Shown piece after piece: positions 48,945 to 56,257 of a stretch of DNA of 64,000 nucleotides. The notes under the pieces are model-generated. The model worked only from the letters and a program-made list of their open reading frames with translations, was not told the origin of the DNA and did no database searches. This DNA comes from JALYUA01 sp039931865 (lineage in GTDB: Bacteria; Acidobacteriota; Thermoanaerobaculia; UBA5066; Gp7-AA6), in NCBI GenBank assembly GCA_039931865.1, contig JBDTRB010000005.1:1-64000 (forward strand), given 5' to 3'. A program made the translations under genes and the position numbers. The stretch's first letter is position 1, and every line of letters begins with the position of its first letter.

Positions 48945-50077
48945 GCGGCCGCCGCCGGCGATTCCAGGACGGCCGCGAGAAAGTTTCCCCCGGCGCCGAA
49001 CGAGTTGACGAGGGCCCGCCTCCGCCGTCCGTCCTCGGGGAAGGGCCCGTCCGGGTCCGCGATCGCTCGCGTCGCCGCCACGAGCTGCCCGCCTCCGGAC
49101 GCGGCGGCTTCGCCCATCGCGTGCTTGACGGCGAGCGCGCGCGGCGGCGCTCCGAAAATCTCCCGCATCACGTCGGCCTCGGCGCGGTCCATCTCGACGA
49201 CGCCGTTCGCGGAGGGGAGCCACAGCCCGACCTCTGAGGGCGCGACGCGGGCGTCTTCGAGCGCGCCCTGGATCGTCCGGCGGATCGCGGCAGGATCCGG
49301 AGCGAAGCGGTACGGGTCCGTGGGGACCCCCGCGAACCCGATTCCCGCGAGGCTCGCCAGAGGCCGGACGCCCCGGAGGCGCGCGGCAGCTTCGGTCTCG
49401 ACGAGCATCGCAAAGCCGCCTTCACCCTGCACGATGCCCGAGCGCCGCCTGTCGCCGCGCAGCGCGCCGACCCGGTCGAATCCGAGGGCGTAGATGGCGT
49501 TCCATTCGTCGACCGCGCCGGCCAGCATCGCGCGCGCCCGCCCGGATTCGAGCGCCAGGACCGCGTACAGAAGCGCGTTTAAGGCAGAAGGGTCCTTCTG
49601 GGTGATCGTGACGTTCGGCCCGAACAGCTTCAGCTCGATCGAGACCTGCGAGGCGGGGGCGTTCGCGACCGTGTTGGGAAAATGAAACGGCGGCGCGGCT
49701 TCCGGCGATTCCAGGAACAGCACCCGCAGAAACTCGGTCAGCGCGCCCGCCCCGGCGGACCCGGTTCCCATCGCGATTCCAATCTCCTCGGGAGCGGCGG
49801 CGACGTCGAAGCCGGCCTCGCGAACCGCCTCGAGACACGAGACGATCGCGAACTGGCTTCCGCGGTCGAAGCGGCGTGCCTTCATGGGGGGGATCTCCGG
49901 CTGCGGCGAAAAACCGTCGCAGCGCGCCACTTCGATCGCCTGCAGCCCGGCGCGTTCCTCCGCCGTCATCGGACGCACGGCCGTCTCGCCGGCGAGAAGG
50001 CGCCGATAGAACTCCTGCGAGCCGCGCCCCAGGGGCGAGACGGCGCCCGTCCCCGTGATCCACCCTCTCGACGCCAA
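48941..50077 (-). CDS. ketosynthase-like chain-length factor (KS-beta), catalytic residues lost
   Basis: 378 aa with a full thiolase/KS fold (WITGTGAVSPLG at the start, NSFGAGGNFLAAV at the end). The active-site Cys is replaced (TITQKDPSALNALL, Asp162-Pro163), the first His box reads SANGVVEMD and the second KHAMGEAAASG, so the Cys-His-His triad is gone. This is the pattern of chain-length factors that pair with an active KS in type II polyketide and aryl-polyene systems. Start: TTG at 50077, or CTG at 50083 overlapping the KS-alpha stop as CTGA. GTGA overlap with the thioesterase. Confidence 0.85.
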   Translation of the reverse strand: MASRGWITGTGAVSPLGRGSQEFYRRLLAGETAVRPMTAEERAGLQAIEVARCDGFSPQPEIPPMKARRFDRGSQFAIVSCLEAVREAGFDVAAAPEEIGIAMGTGSAGAGALTEFLRVLFLESPEAAPPFHFPNTVANAPASQVSIELKLFGPNVTITQKDPSALNALLYAVLALESGRARAMLAGAVDEWNAIYALGFDRVGALRGDRRRSGIVQGEGGFAMLVETEAAARLRGVRPLASLAGIGFAGVPTDPYRFAPDPAAIRRTIQGALEDARVAPSEVGLWLPSANGVVEMDRAEADVMREIFGAPPRALAVKHAMGEAAASGGGQLVAATRAIADPDGPFPEDGRRRRALVNSFGAGGNFLAAVLESPAAAA

Positions 50078-50079
50078 GC

Positions 50080-51303
50080 TCAGTAAACGCCGGCTTCCCG
50101 CGCGAAGACCACGACGGAGCTGTTGCCGCCGAACGCGAACGAATCGGAGAGAGCGACCTCGATGTTGCCTTCCCGCGCGTTGTTCGGAACGTAGTCGAGA
50201 TCGCAGGCGGGATCGGGGTTGTCGTAGTGAATTGTCGGCGGGATCTTCCCGTCCCGCACGGTGAGCACGGTCGCGACCGCTTCGATCGCCCCCGAGGCGC
50301 AGAGGCAGTGCCCGATCATCGACTTGATCGAGGAGATCGGAATCTCGCGCGCCCGGCCCCCCAATCCCATCTTCAACGCCGCCGTCTCCGCGGAGTCGTT
50401 CTGCGGCGTCGCGGTTCCATGGGCGTTGACGTAGTCGACGTCCTCTGCGTTGATCCCGGCAGCCGCGAGCGCGGAGCGGACGGTGCGCCCTCCGGCGGCC
50501 CCGCTCGGGTCGGGCGCGGTCATGTGGTGCGCATCCGAGGTGACGCCGTAGCCCAGGAACTCCGCCAGAATGGGGGCGCCGCGACGCTTCGCCCGCTCCC
50601 ACTCTTCGAACACGAGGATGCCGGCCGCCTCGCCGATCGAAAGCCCGCGGCGCTCCCGGTCAAACGGGCGGCACGGCTCGGGATCGACCGAACGCAGCGA
50701 ATTGAACCCGCCGTAGGTGAGCCGCGCGAGGACGTCGGATCCGCCGGTGATGATGACGTCCGCGAGCCCCGCCGCGATCGCGTCGTGCGCGAACCCCATC
50801 GCGTTTGCGGACGAAGAGCAGGCCGTCGTAATCGTCGACTTGATGCCCTCGACGCGAAACCGCTGCGCCACGCGATCCGTGATGGCGTCGGGCAGGTGGT
50901 TCAGGACGTGCGAAGGCCGGCCCTTCTTTCCGTGGAGGTGTTGCTCGTAATACGCCTCAGAATCGAGGAGGCCCGACGTCCCGCCTCCCAGGATCACGCC
51001 GACGCGTGCAGGATTTTCCCGCGAGAGATCGAGGCCCGACTGCGCGATGGCCTCGCGCGCCGCGGCGAGCCCCATCCGATCGGCGCGGGACGTGCGCTTT
51101 CTTTCCGAAGCTGAGAGAAACCCGTCCGGAATCTCCAGAACCTGCGCCGCGGTCTGCGTGCGATAACCGGAGGGATCGAACAGGGAAAATGGCCGGATGC
51201 CGCACGTCCCCTCGAGGAGCGCTTTCCAGAAATCCGTCACGTTCGTGCCGATCGACGTCACGGCTCCCAGACCGGTGACAACGACGCGCCGGGGTTTGTC
51301 CAT
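50080..51303 (-). CDS. beta-ketoacyl synthase (FabF-like, KS-alpha)
   Basis: 407-aa condensing enzyme with the complete triad: Cys162 (TTACSSSANAM), His295 (VNAHGTATPQND) and His332 (SMIGHCLCASGA). The GGNSSVVVF end is FabF-like. It would elongate an acyl or polyene chain on an acyl carrier protein together with the KS-beta encoded next. First gene of the operon KS-alpha, KS-beta, thioesterase, exosortase H, XrtH partner. TAGAAT lies ten bases before the ATG and no Shine-Dalgarno is seen. Housekeeping FabF cannot be excluded for this gene alone, but the neighbour argues for a specialised pair. Confidence 0.92.
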   Translation of the reverse strand: MDKPRRVVVTGLGAVTSIGTNVTDFWKALLEGTCGIRPFSLFDPSGYRTQTAAQVLEIPDGFLSASERKRTSRADRMGLAAAREAIAQSGLDLSRENPARVGVILGGGTSGLLDSEAYYEQHLHGKKGRPSHVLNHLPDAITDRVAQRFRVEGIKSTITTACSSSANAMGFAHDAIAAGLADVIITGGSDVLARLTYGGFNSLRSVDPEPCRPFDRERRGLSIGEAAGILVFEEWERAKRRGAPILAEFLGYGVTSDAHHMTAPDPSGAAGGRTVRSALAAAGINAEDVDYVNAHGTATPQNDSAETAALKMGLGGRAREIPISSIKSMIGHCLCASGAIEAVATVLTVRDGKIPPTIHYDNPDPACDLDYVPNNAREGNIEVALSDSFAFGGNSSVVVFAREAGVY

Positions 51304-51313
51304 GAGACCGGCA

Positions 51314-51319
51314 ATTCTA
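51314..51319 (-). promoter_or_regulatory. -10 element (TAGAAT) of the KS/exosortase operon
   Basis: On the minus strand TAGAAT is followed by ten bases and the KS-alpha ATG, implying a very short leader. No clear -35. Confidence 0.4.
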
Positions 51320-51340
51320 CAGCGGGAGGAGAGTGAAAAC

Positions 51341-51375
51341 GTCAGCTGTCAGGTGTCAGCTGCCAGCTCTCAGCC
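51341..51375. repeat. 7-bp periodic array, five heptads
   Basis: GTCAGCT, GTCAGGT, GTCAGCT, GCCAGCT, CTCAGCC. It lies just upstream of the KS/exosortase promoter, overlapping the place where a -35 would be. Confidence 0.7.
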
Positions 51376-51556
51376 TTCGGCCGTCCTTCGCTTGCCGCGA
51401 GCGGGTGGCGGGCGGTCGGCCTCACAGCGCGAAGACGATCGGGAGGGTCGTGAACAAACGCCGACAGCCTTCTGAGGCGTCGCCTTCAGGGTTGATCCCG
51501 GCGCGTTCCACGGCGGAGGTACGATCGATGGTCTGGGTGGGAATAGGAGACTTCAG

Positions 51557-51766
51557 ATGAAAACGATGACATGCATAGAGCTCGGCGGGAAGTGTGACGA
51601 GAAATTGTCGGCTGGATCCTGGGACGAGATGGTGAAGGTCATGACGAAGCACGTCATGGAGAAGCACCCGGACGTCGCGAAGGAAATGGAAAAGATGCAC
51701 AACCAGGATCCGAAAAAGTGGGGCAGCGAAATGAAACCGAAATGGGATTCGGCCCGTGAAGTCTAG
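51557..51766 (+). CDS. DUF1059-like small protein
   Basis: 69 aa beginning MKTMTCIELGGKCDEKLSA, the typical opening of the DUF1059 family (two cysteines, C6 and C13), followed by the helical WDEMVKVMTKHVMEKHPDV. AGGAGA lies six bases before the ATG. Function is unknown across the family. Not clearly linked to its neighbours. Confidence 0.78.
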   Translation: MKTMTCIELGGKCDEKLSAGSWDEMVKVMTKHVMEKHPDVAKEMEKMHNQDPKKWGSEMKPKWDSAREV

Positions 51767-51798
51767 TCCGCGTCACGCGCTGCGGTCCCGTCTCGCGA

Positions 51799-51804
51799 GA
51801 TAAT
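51799..51804 (+). promoter_or_regulatory. -10 element (GATAAT), probable leaderless transcript
   Basis: GATAAT ends six bases before the dCMP deaminase ATG. No Shine-Dalgarno. Confidence 0.5.
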
Positions 51805-51810
51805 CCGAGC

Positions 51811-52263
51811 ATGAACGAACGCGTCGGCTGGCATACGTACTTCATGAACATCGCGCGGCAGGTGGCCACGCGCGCGACGTGCGAGCGCAAGCACGTGGGC
51901 GCCGTCATCGTGCGGGATCGCACGATCCTTTCGACCGGCTACAACGGCTCGATCCGCGGGCTTCCGCACTGCGAGGACGTCGGCTGCGTCATCGAGGACG
52001 GCCACTGCGTCTCGACGGTGCACGCTGAGGCGAATGCGCTCCTTCAGGCCGCGCGCAATGGCGTGGCGATCCGCGACGCGGAGCTGTACACGACCGCCAG
52101 CCCGTGCTGGCCGTGCTTCAAGCTGATCGCGAACTCCGGGATCGCGCGGGTTTACTACGGGGAGTTCTATCGGGACGAGAGGTCTCTGCAGGTCGCCCGG
52201 GAAGCAGGCATCGAGCTGATAGACCTGGGGCAGGGAACGGGGCCGGGGGAAAGGATCGTCTGA
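51811..52263 (+). CDS. dCMP/cytidine deaminase family protein (deoxycytidylate deaminase)
   Basis: 150 aa. The zinc site is complete: His71 and Glu73 (VHAEANALL), Cys99 and Cys102 (SPCWPCFKLI). The N-terminal MNERVGWHTYFMNIARQVATR and the GYNGSIRGLPHCED loop are typical of dCMP deaminases (ComEB type), which feed dUMP to thymidylate synthesis. An extra Cys-His cluster (CEDVGC, GHC) may bind a second zinc, as in the phage and Bacillus enzymes. The gene starts six bases after a -10 hexamer. Confidence 0.92.
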   Translation: MNERVGWHTYFMNIARQVATRATCERKHVGAVIVRDRTILSTGYNGSIRGLPHCEDVGCVIEDGHCVSTVHAEANALLQAARNGVAIRDAELYTTASPCWPCFKLIANSGIARVYYGEFYRDERSLQVAREAGIELIDLGQGTGPGERIV

Positions 52264-52294
52264 CCGGCGGGCGATTCCGTCGGCGGAAGACCCG

Positions 52295-52987
52295 CTAGCG
52301 CTTTCCCGCCGGCACCGGCGCCTCCAGCAGCCGCAGGCACTCCTCGAGGTGCGCCCGCGACCCCGCGGTCAGCCGGAAGAAACGGCAGCCGAGGCCTCGG
52401 TCCGATTCCTGTCCGACGCGCACGACGATCGCCTCCGCGACGACCGTCCGGCCTTTCTGTCCGGGCAGCTCGAACGAGATCTCGAGCCTCGCTCCGACTG
52501 GCTGGCGCACCGGAGTTCGGATGAAGAATCCGCCGCGCGAGAGGTCGCGGAGAGTGCCTTCGTGCTGCGCGCCGTCGCGCCAGAACGTGACCGACCACTC
52601 GACCGCCGCCCGCGCCGCGTCGCGAGGCGAGAGCTGAAGGTACCTCCGCATCGTGTCGAAGACGACCGGGGTGTCGAAGGGCTTGTCGATGCACTCGTCC
52701 GCGCCGGCGCGGCGGGCCGCGTCCGCCGAGACCGGCGTCGCCGCCGCGACCACGACCGGACGGTGCCCGAGGTGAGAGTCCGCCTTCAGCACCCGGCACA
52801 CGTCGATCCCCGTCATCCCCGTCATTTCGGCATCCAGGAAGATCAGGTCCGGCTTCTCGCGCCGCGCGGTCGCGAGCGCCTCCGTCCCGTTCCTGGCTCG
52901 CAGCGGGAGGCAGTGGGTCCGGCGTGCGATGTCGTCGGCGACGGCGTCGAAGAGGCCGGTGTCGTCGACCAGAAGAACGGAGCTCAT
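52295..52987 (-). CDS. response regulator with PilZ output domain
   Basis: 230 aa. Receiver about residues 1-115 with phosphoacceptor Asp in LIFLDAEMTGM and Lys in CIDKPFDTP. PilZ domain about 120-225 with the c-di-GMP-binding RxxxR (RDAAR) and D-x-S-x-G-G (RDLSRGGFF). It would join phosphorelay input to c-di-GMP sensing, often for motility or exopolysaccharide control. The ATG at 52987 is preceded by TATAAT at a six-base distance, so the mRNA is probably leaderless. The frame upstream of this start has no receiver sequence. Confidence 0.9.
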   Translation of the reverse strand: MSSVLLVDDTGLFDAVADDIARRTHCLPLRARNGTEALATARREKPDLIFLDAEMTGMTGIDVCRVLKADSHLGHRPVVVAAATPVSADAARRAGADECIDKPFDTPVVFDTMRRYLQLSPRDAARAAVEWSVTFWRDGAQHEGTLRDLSRGGFFIRTPVRQPVGARLEISFELPGQKGRTVVAEAIVVRVGQESDRGLGCRFFRLTAGSRAHLEECLRLLEAPVPAGKR

Positions 52988-52993
52988 GCGTCG

Positions 52994-52999
52994 ATTATA
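52994..52999 (-). promoter_or_regulatory. -10 element (perfect TATAAT), probable leaderless transcript
   Basis: Consensus TATAAT on the minus strand ends six bases before the ATG of the receiver-PilZ gene. Confidence 0.55.
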
Positions 53000-53104
53000 G
53001 GGGCGGCCCTCAGCCGGGCGGGCCGAGCGGGGCGCCTCCCGGGGCTGCGCCGCGCATCGCGTGAGCCGAGCATCGGCAGCGCGATCGACTCGGCGGGACG
53101 ACTG

Positions 53105-53433
53105 GCAGGCTGCTGAAAAAAGCCTGCGGGTGTCGTGTCCAGGCTTTTGCATTCGCCGTCGATTTCTTCTTCGCATCGACCCACCGTGTCGGCGCTCCAG
53201 GATCGCTTTCTTATGGCACGAGCAAAAGCCTGTCCACCCTGCGGGTTGCGGCGGCGCGGAGCCGTCTGCATCGTTGCCCTCCTCCCCGATGCGAACTGCA
53301 TCGCCTTCGTCGCGGCGCCTTGCATCCGACCCCGCGGCGCTCGCCACTCGTCCACCAAAGGCATACCCCCGGCAGTAGAGAACGCCGGCTACTGCCGGCG
53401 GTCACCCATCCCACACCCTTTTTAGCAGCCTGC
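53105..53433. mobile_element. MITE-like non-autonomous element (329 bp)
   Basis: Ends in inverted repeats GCAGGCTGCTGAAAAA (53105-53120) and TTTTTAGCAGCCTGC (53419-53433), one mismatch in 15. Inside are a subterminal 11-bp inverted pair, CAGGCTTTTGC (53140-53150) with GCAAAAGCCTG (53222-53232), and a 10-bp hairpin CCGGCAGTAG with CTACTGCCGG (53369-53398). No transposase or credible gene is inside. The right end lies on the TAG stop of the SDR gene. No clear target duplication is seen. The terminal sequence resembles ends of transposase-carrying IS elements, but the family was not checked. Confidence 0.7.
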
Positions 53434-54167
53434 TAGGTGGGAACGACCCTCGGCCGCAGCACGACTTCGCCATGCATCACGTGCGGCGGCGACGTCAGGA
53501 TTCCGAGGAGCGCGGTCAAGACATCTTCCGGCCGCAGACGCTGACTCTTCTCCGTCGTCGGACGGAAACGGTCGAAGAATTCGGTGTCGACCGATCCGGA
53601 GCAGAGCGCCGTCACGCGCACGCCCTGCGGCTTCAATTCCTGCGCGAGCGCGCGGCTAAAGCCCACGAGCCCGTGTTTCGCGGCGCAGTAGACCGAGCCC
53701 TCCGCGAACCCTTCGAGCCCCGCGATCGAGGCCACGTTCACGATGTCCGCCGGGGCGCCCTTGATCAATGACGGCAGAGCCGCCGACGTCAGGTAGATCG
53801 CCCCGGCGAGATCGGTCGCGAGCATTTCTTCGATCTGCGACCGTTTGAGCTCGGTCAACGGAGCGCGGTAGCCGATGCCGGCGGCGTTGATCAGGATGTC
53901 GATGCGGCGATAGCGGGCGAGCACGACGTCCACGAGGTCGAAAACGGCTGGAATGGAGCGAACGTCGACGACGTGGTATGCGGCCTCGCCGCCCGAGTCG
54001 CAGATTCCGGTGACGAGCGACCGGAGCAGCTCTTCGCGCCGCGCGACCGCGAAGACCCGGGCGCCGGCCCGCGCGAGGCCCTCCGCGAACACGCGGCCCT
54101 GACCGGACGAGGCGCCCGTGACGAGCGCCACGCGATCACGGAGCTTCTGCTCGGACTGCGCGGCCAA
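53433..54167 (-). CDS. short-chain dehydrogenase/reductase
   Basis: 244-aa Rossmann oxidoreductase. NAD(P)-binding TGASSGQGRVFAEGLA (the usual GIG reads GQG), NAAGIGY, and the catalytic Ser in VNVASIAGLEGF and Tyr-Lys in VYCAAKHGLV are all present. The substrate is unknown; a classical SDR resembling 3-oxoacyl or sugar/alcohol dehydrogenases. TTG start at 54167. Its stop codon TAG directly abuts, and shares one base with, the end of the MITE-like element. It shares a symmetric -10 region with the divergent gene at 54196. Confidence 0.86.
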   Translation of the reverse strand: MAAQSEQKLRDRVALVTGASSGQGRVFAEGLARAGARVFAVARREELLRSLVTGICDSGGEAAYHVVDVRSIPAVFDLVDVVLARYRRIDILINAAGIGYRAPLTELKRSQIEEMLATDLAGAIYLTSAALPSLIKGAPADIVNVASIAGLEGFAEGSVYCAAKHGLVGFSRALAQELKPQGVRVTALCSGSVDTEFFDRFRPTTEKSQRLRPEDVLTALLGILTSPPHVMHGEVVLRPRVVPT

Positions 54168-54177
54168 AACGGCGCGA

Positions 54178-54184
54178 GATTATC
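54178..54184. promoter_or_regulatory. shared symmetric -10 region of two divergent genes
   Basis: GATTATC reads as GATTAT on the plus strand and GATAAT on the minus strand. It lies 12 bases before the ATG at 54196 and 11 bases before the TTG at 54167, so one AT patch could drive both genes. Confidence 0.45.
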
Positions 54185-54195
54185 ATCCGCCGCGC

Positions 54196-55254
54196 ATGGA
54201 TACGCCGAGCCACGGCCTCGCGGGAGCGATGCTCACGCGGTCGATGACATCCCGCCCAGGGGCGCGAGCCGCGCTATGGATCGGCTTTCTCGCCGCGATG
54301 CTGCCGGACGCGGACACGTTTTTCCTGACCGGGCAGGTCGATTACCTGCGGAATCACAGAGGATGGAGCCACTCGTTCGTCTATCTTCCGCTGTTCGCGT
54401 TCGGCGCCGCGGCGGTCGCGCGGCTCTTTTTCCGAAAGGCGAAATTCCTGGATCTGTGGATCTTCGCCGCGGCCGGGATCGCGTCGCACATCCTCTTCGA
54501 CTGGATCACGTCGTTCGGAACGATGTTCTTCACGCCGATCAGCAGGACCCGCTACTCGCTCGATCTCCTCTTCATTATCGACCTGTTCTTTTCCGGGATC
54601 GGACTCGTGACGCTTCTGCTGACGCTGGTGCGACCCGCGAGCAGCCGGAAGATCGCGGCGTGGGGCTGCGCCGCGCTCGCCTTCTACATCGCCTTCTGCG
54701 CCGTCCTGCACTCGCGGGCGCTCGAAGTCTGGCGCCGCATCGACCATCCTCCGCCCGGCGCCGTGGTGGCCGTCATGCCGCAGCTCCTTTCTCCGTTTCG
54801 CTGGCTCGCGCTCTCGGAGCACGCGGGATCCGTCCATGCCTGCTTCTTCGACATCGGCCCGTTCGCCCGGACGGTGCCCACGCCGCGCTTGCCGGACAAG
54901 ATGTCCGAGGCGCTTCGCCGCCTCCCCGATTTCTATCCGCCGCCCGAGAGAGCGCGGATCCGCAGCTTCGACCGGCCTCCGGACTCCGTCCCGCTTCGCC
55001 GGGCGCGAGCGCTGCCCGACGTGCAGATGTACCTGGCTTTCGCGCGCTTTCCTCTCGAGACGGTGACGGCCTCCACCGACGGCGGGGCCGTGGTGACGTT
55101 CGAAGACCTGCGGTTCCTGCCGTTTTTCACGGGTCCGTGGTCGCGTGGAAAAAATGGCGAATACACCCGCCAGCCCTTCGTTTTCCGCGTGCGGCTAGAC
55201 GGCGCCGGCCGGGTTCTCGAGAGCGGCTTCGTCGTTGCCGGCCGGGCGCGGTGA
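54196..55254 (+). CDS. membrane-bound metal-dependent hydrolase (YdjM/DUF457 type)
   Basis: 352 aa. The N-terminal half has the family pattern: MDTPSHGLAGAML, ALWIGFLAAMLPDADTFF, NHRGWSHSFVYLP, ASHILFDWITSFGT. The conserved His/Asp residues resemble a phospholipase C-like metal site between helices. About five transmembrane helices are followed by an extracytoplasmic C-terminal part of about 170 residues with no recognised domain. The last 60 bp overlap the convergent membrane-protein gene. Function is unproven for the family. Confidence 0.82.
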   Translation: MDTPSHGLAGAMLTRSMTSRPGARAALWIGFLAAMLPDADTFFLTGQVDYLRNHRGWSHSFVYLPLFAFGAAAVARLFFRKAKFLDLWIFAAAGIASHILFDWITSFGTMFFTPISRTRYSLDLLFIIDLFFSGIGLVTLLLTLVRPASSRKIAAWGCAALAFYIAFCAVLHSRALEVWRRIDHPPPGAVVAVMPQLLSPFRWLALSEHAGSVHACFFDIGPFARTVPTPRLPDKMSEALRRLPDFYPPPERARIRSFDRPPDSVPLRRARALPDVQMYLAFARFPLETVTASTDGGAVVTFEDLRFLPFFTGPWSRGKNGEYTRQPFVFRVRLDGAGRVLESGFVVAGRAR

Positions 55255-56244
55255 CGGGGGAGGCGGCGGCGCCGCGACGTACGAGTACTCGGGGGACGGG
55301 GTGCGCGTCAGCGCCTCCGAGATCCCTGCGTAGTACCCGACTTTGATCAGCAGCCGGAGAAAAACGAAAACCTGCTGCGTCAGGATCAACGGCACGAGCG
55401 CGAATCTTGCTTCTCCCCCCGCCGAAGGATCGGCGATGATCCAGATCGCGTAGAGCCCGAGGATGGCGATGATCGCCGAGAGGAGAACGCCGAAGAGCCG
55501 CAGCGGCCGCGACAGCGCTCCGGCGATTCCGGCGAAAAACCGAGAGACCGGCGGAAGGTCCGGCCGCGCGACCCAGACCGTGCGCACGGAGTCGGCTACG
55601 AGCTTGATCGTCGCGAGGACGAGAGCGAGGAGGAGAAGCCGAGCCAGCGTAATCGCGAGCGCCTGTCGCTCGCTCTGCAGGTCCCGCATACGGTCGTGCA
55701 GCGCTACGCCGCTCTCGATCCACACCCACCGATAGGCGAACAGCGCGGCCGCAAACGCCGCGAGCGTGAACGCCAGGAACGCCGGAAAGCGCCGCATGCC
55801 CTCCCGGCCGAACGTCACGAGAGATCCATGCGGCTCGCGGAGCGTCCCCAGAATGCCTCCAAGCGCGAACGCGTGCAGCACGATCGCGAGGAGCCCCAGG
55901 GAGACGGCGGTCGCGCCTATGCCGTGCAACCCGCCGAGCTTCGAGGCCGTGACGCCCTCGGGGGTCAGCAGCCCGGTGAGCAAGTCCGGAAACGTGCCGA
56001 GGAGATCGGGATGCGTCCGCAGGAGCGTTTCCCACCATCCCAGATCCGGGTTCGCCACCATCCGGCTGGCCGCCGGGGAGTCGTCGAGCAGGTCGTGCAG
56101 CGTGTTCGAGACCGGCAGGATCAGCACCGACGCGAGGAGGAGCTGGATGAGCCACAGGGAAACGGCGAGATAGGGCTTTGAAAGCGAGAGCCTCAGTCCT
56201 CTGCCGAAGCAGGCGAGCGCGCCGGAGCTGCGGGCCGGGCTCAC
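55195..56244 (-). CDS. multi-helix membrane protein, unknown
   Basis: 349 aa with about six hydrophobic helices (near 25-45, 105-130, 145-170, 195-215, 245-270, 285-305) and a Pro-rich cytoplasmic tail (AAPPPPPSPRP). It resembles GlpM/YihY-like or DUF-type integral membrane proteins only in general hydrophobicity; not recognised. Start at 56244 (GTG). It lies 13 bp downstream of the M1 peptidase gene on the same strand, so probably co-transcribed. The 3' end overlaps the DUF457 gene. Confidence 0.72.
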   Translation of the reverse strand: MSPARSSGALACFGRGLRLSLSKPYLAVSLWLIQLLLASVLILPVSNTLHDLLDDSPAASRMVANPDLGWWETLLRTHPDLLGTFPDLLTGLLTPEGVTASKLGGLHGIGATAVSLGLLAIVLHAFALGGILGTLREPHGSLVTFGREGMRRFPAFLAFTLAAFAAALFAYRWVWIESGVALHDRMRDLQSERQALAITLARLLLLALVLATIKLVADSVRTVWVARPDLPPVSRFFAGIAGALSRPLRLFGVLLSAIIAILGLYAIWIIADPSAGGEARFALVPLILTQQVFVFLRLLIKVGYYAGISEALTRTPSPEYSYVAAPPPPPSPRPAGNDEAALENPAGAV

Positions 56245-56257
56245 CAGGCGACCGTCC

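Noticed and set aside
53135..53425. Protein-coding genes inside the MITE-like element
   Set aside because: The open frames have no start signals and no domain, and they overlap inverted repeats and a hairpin.
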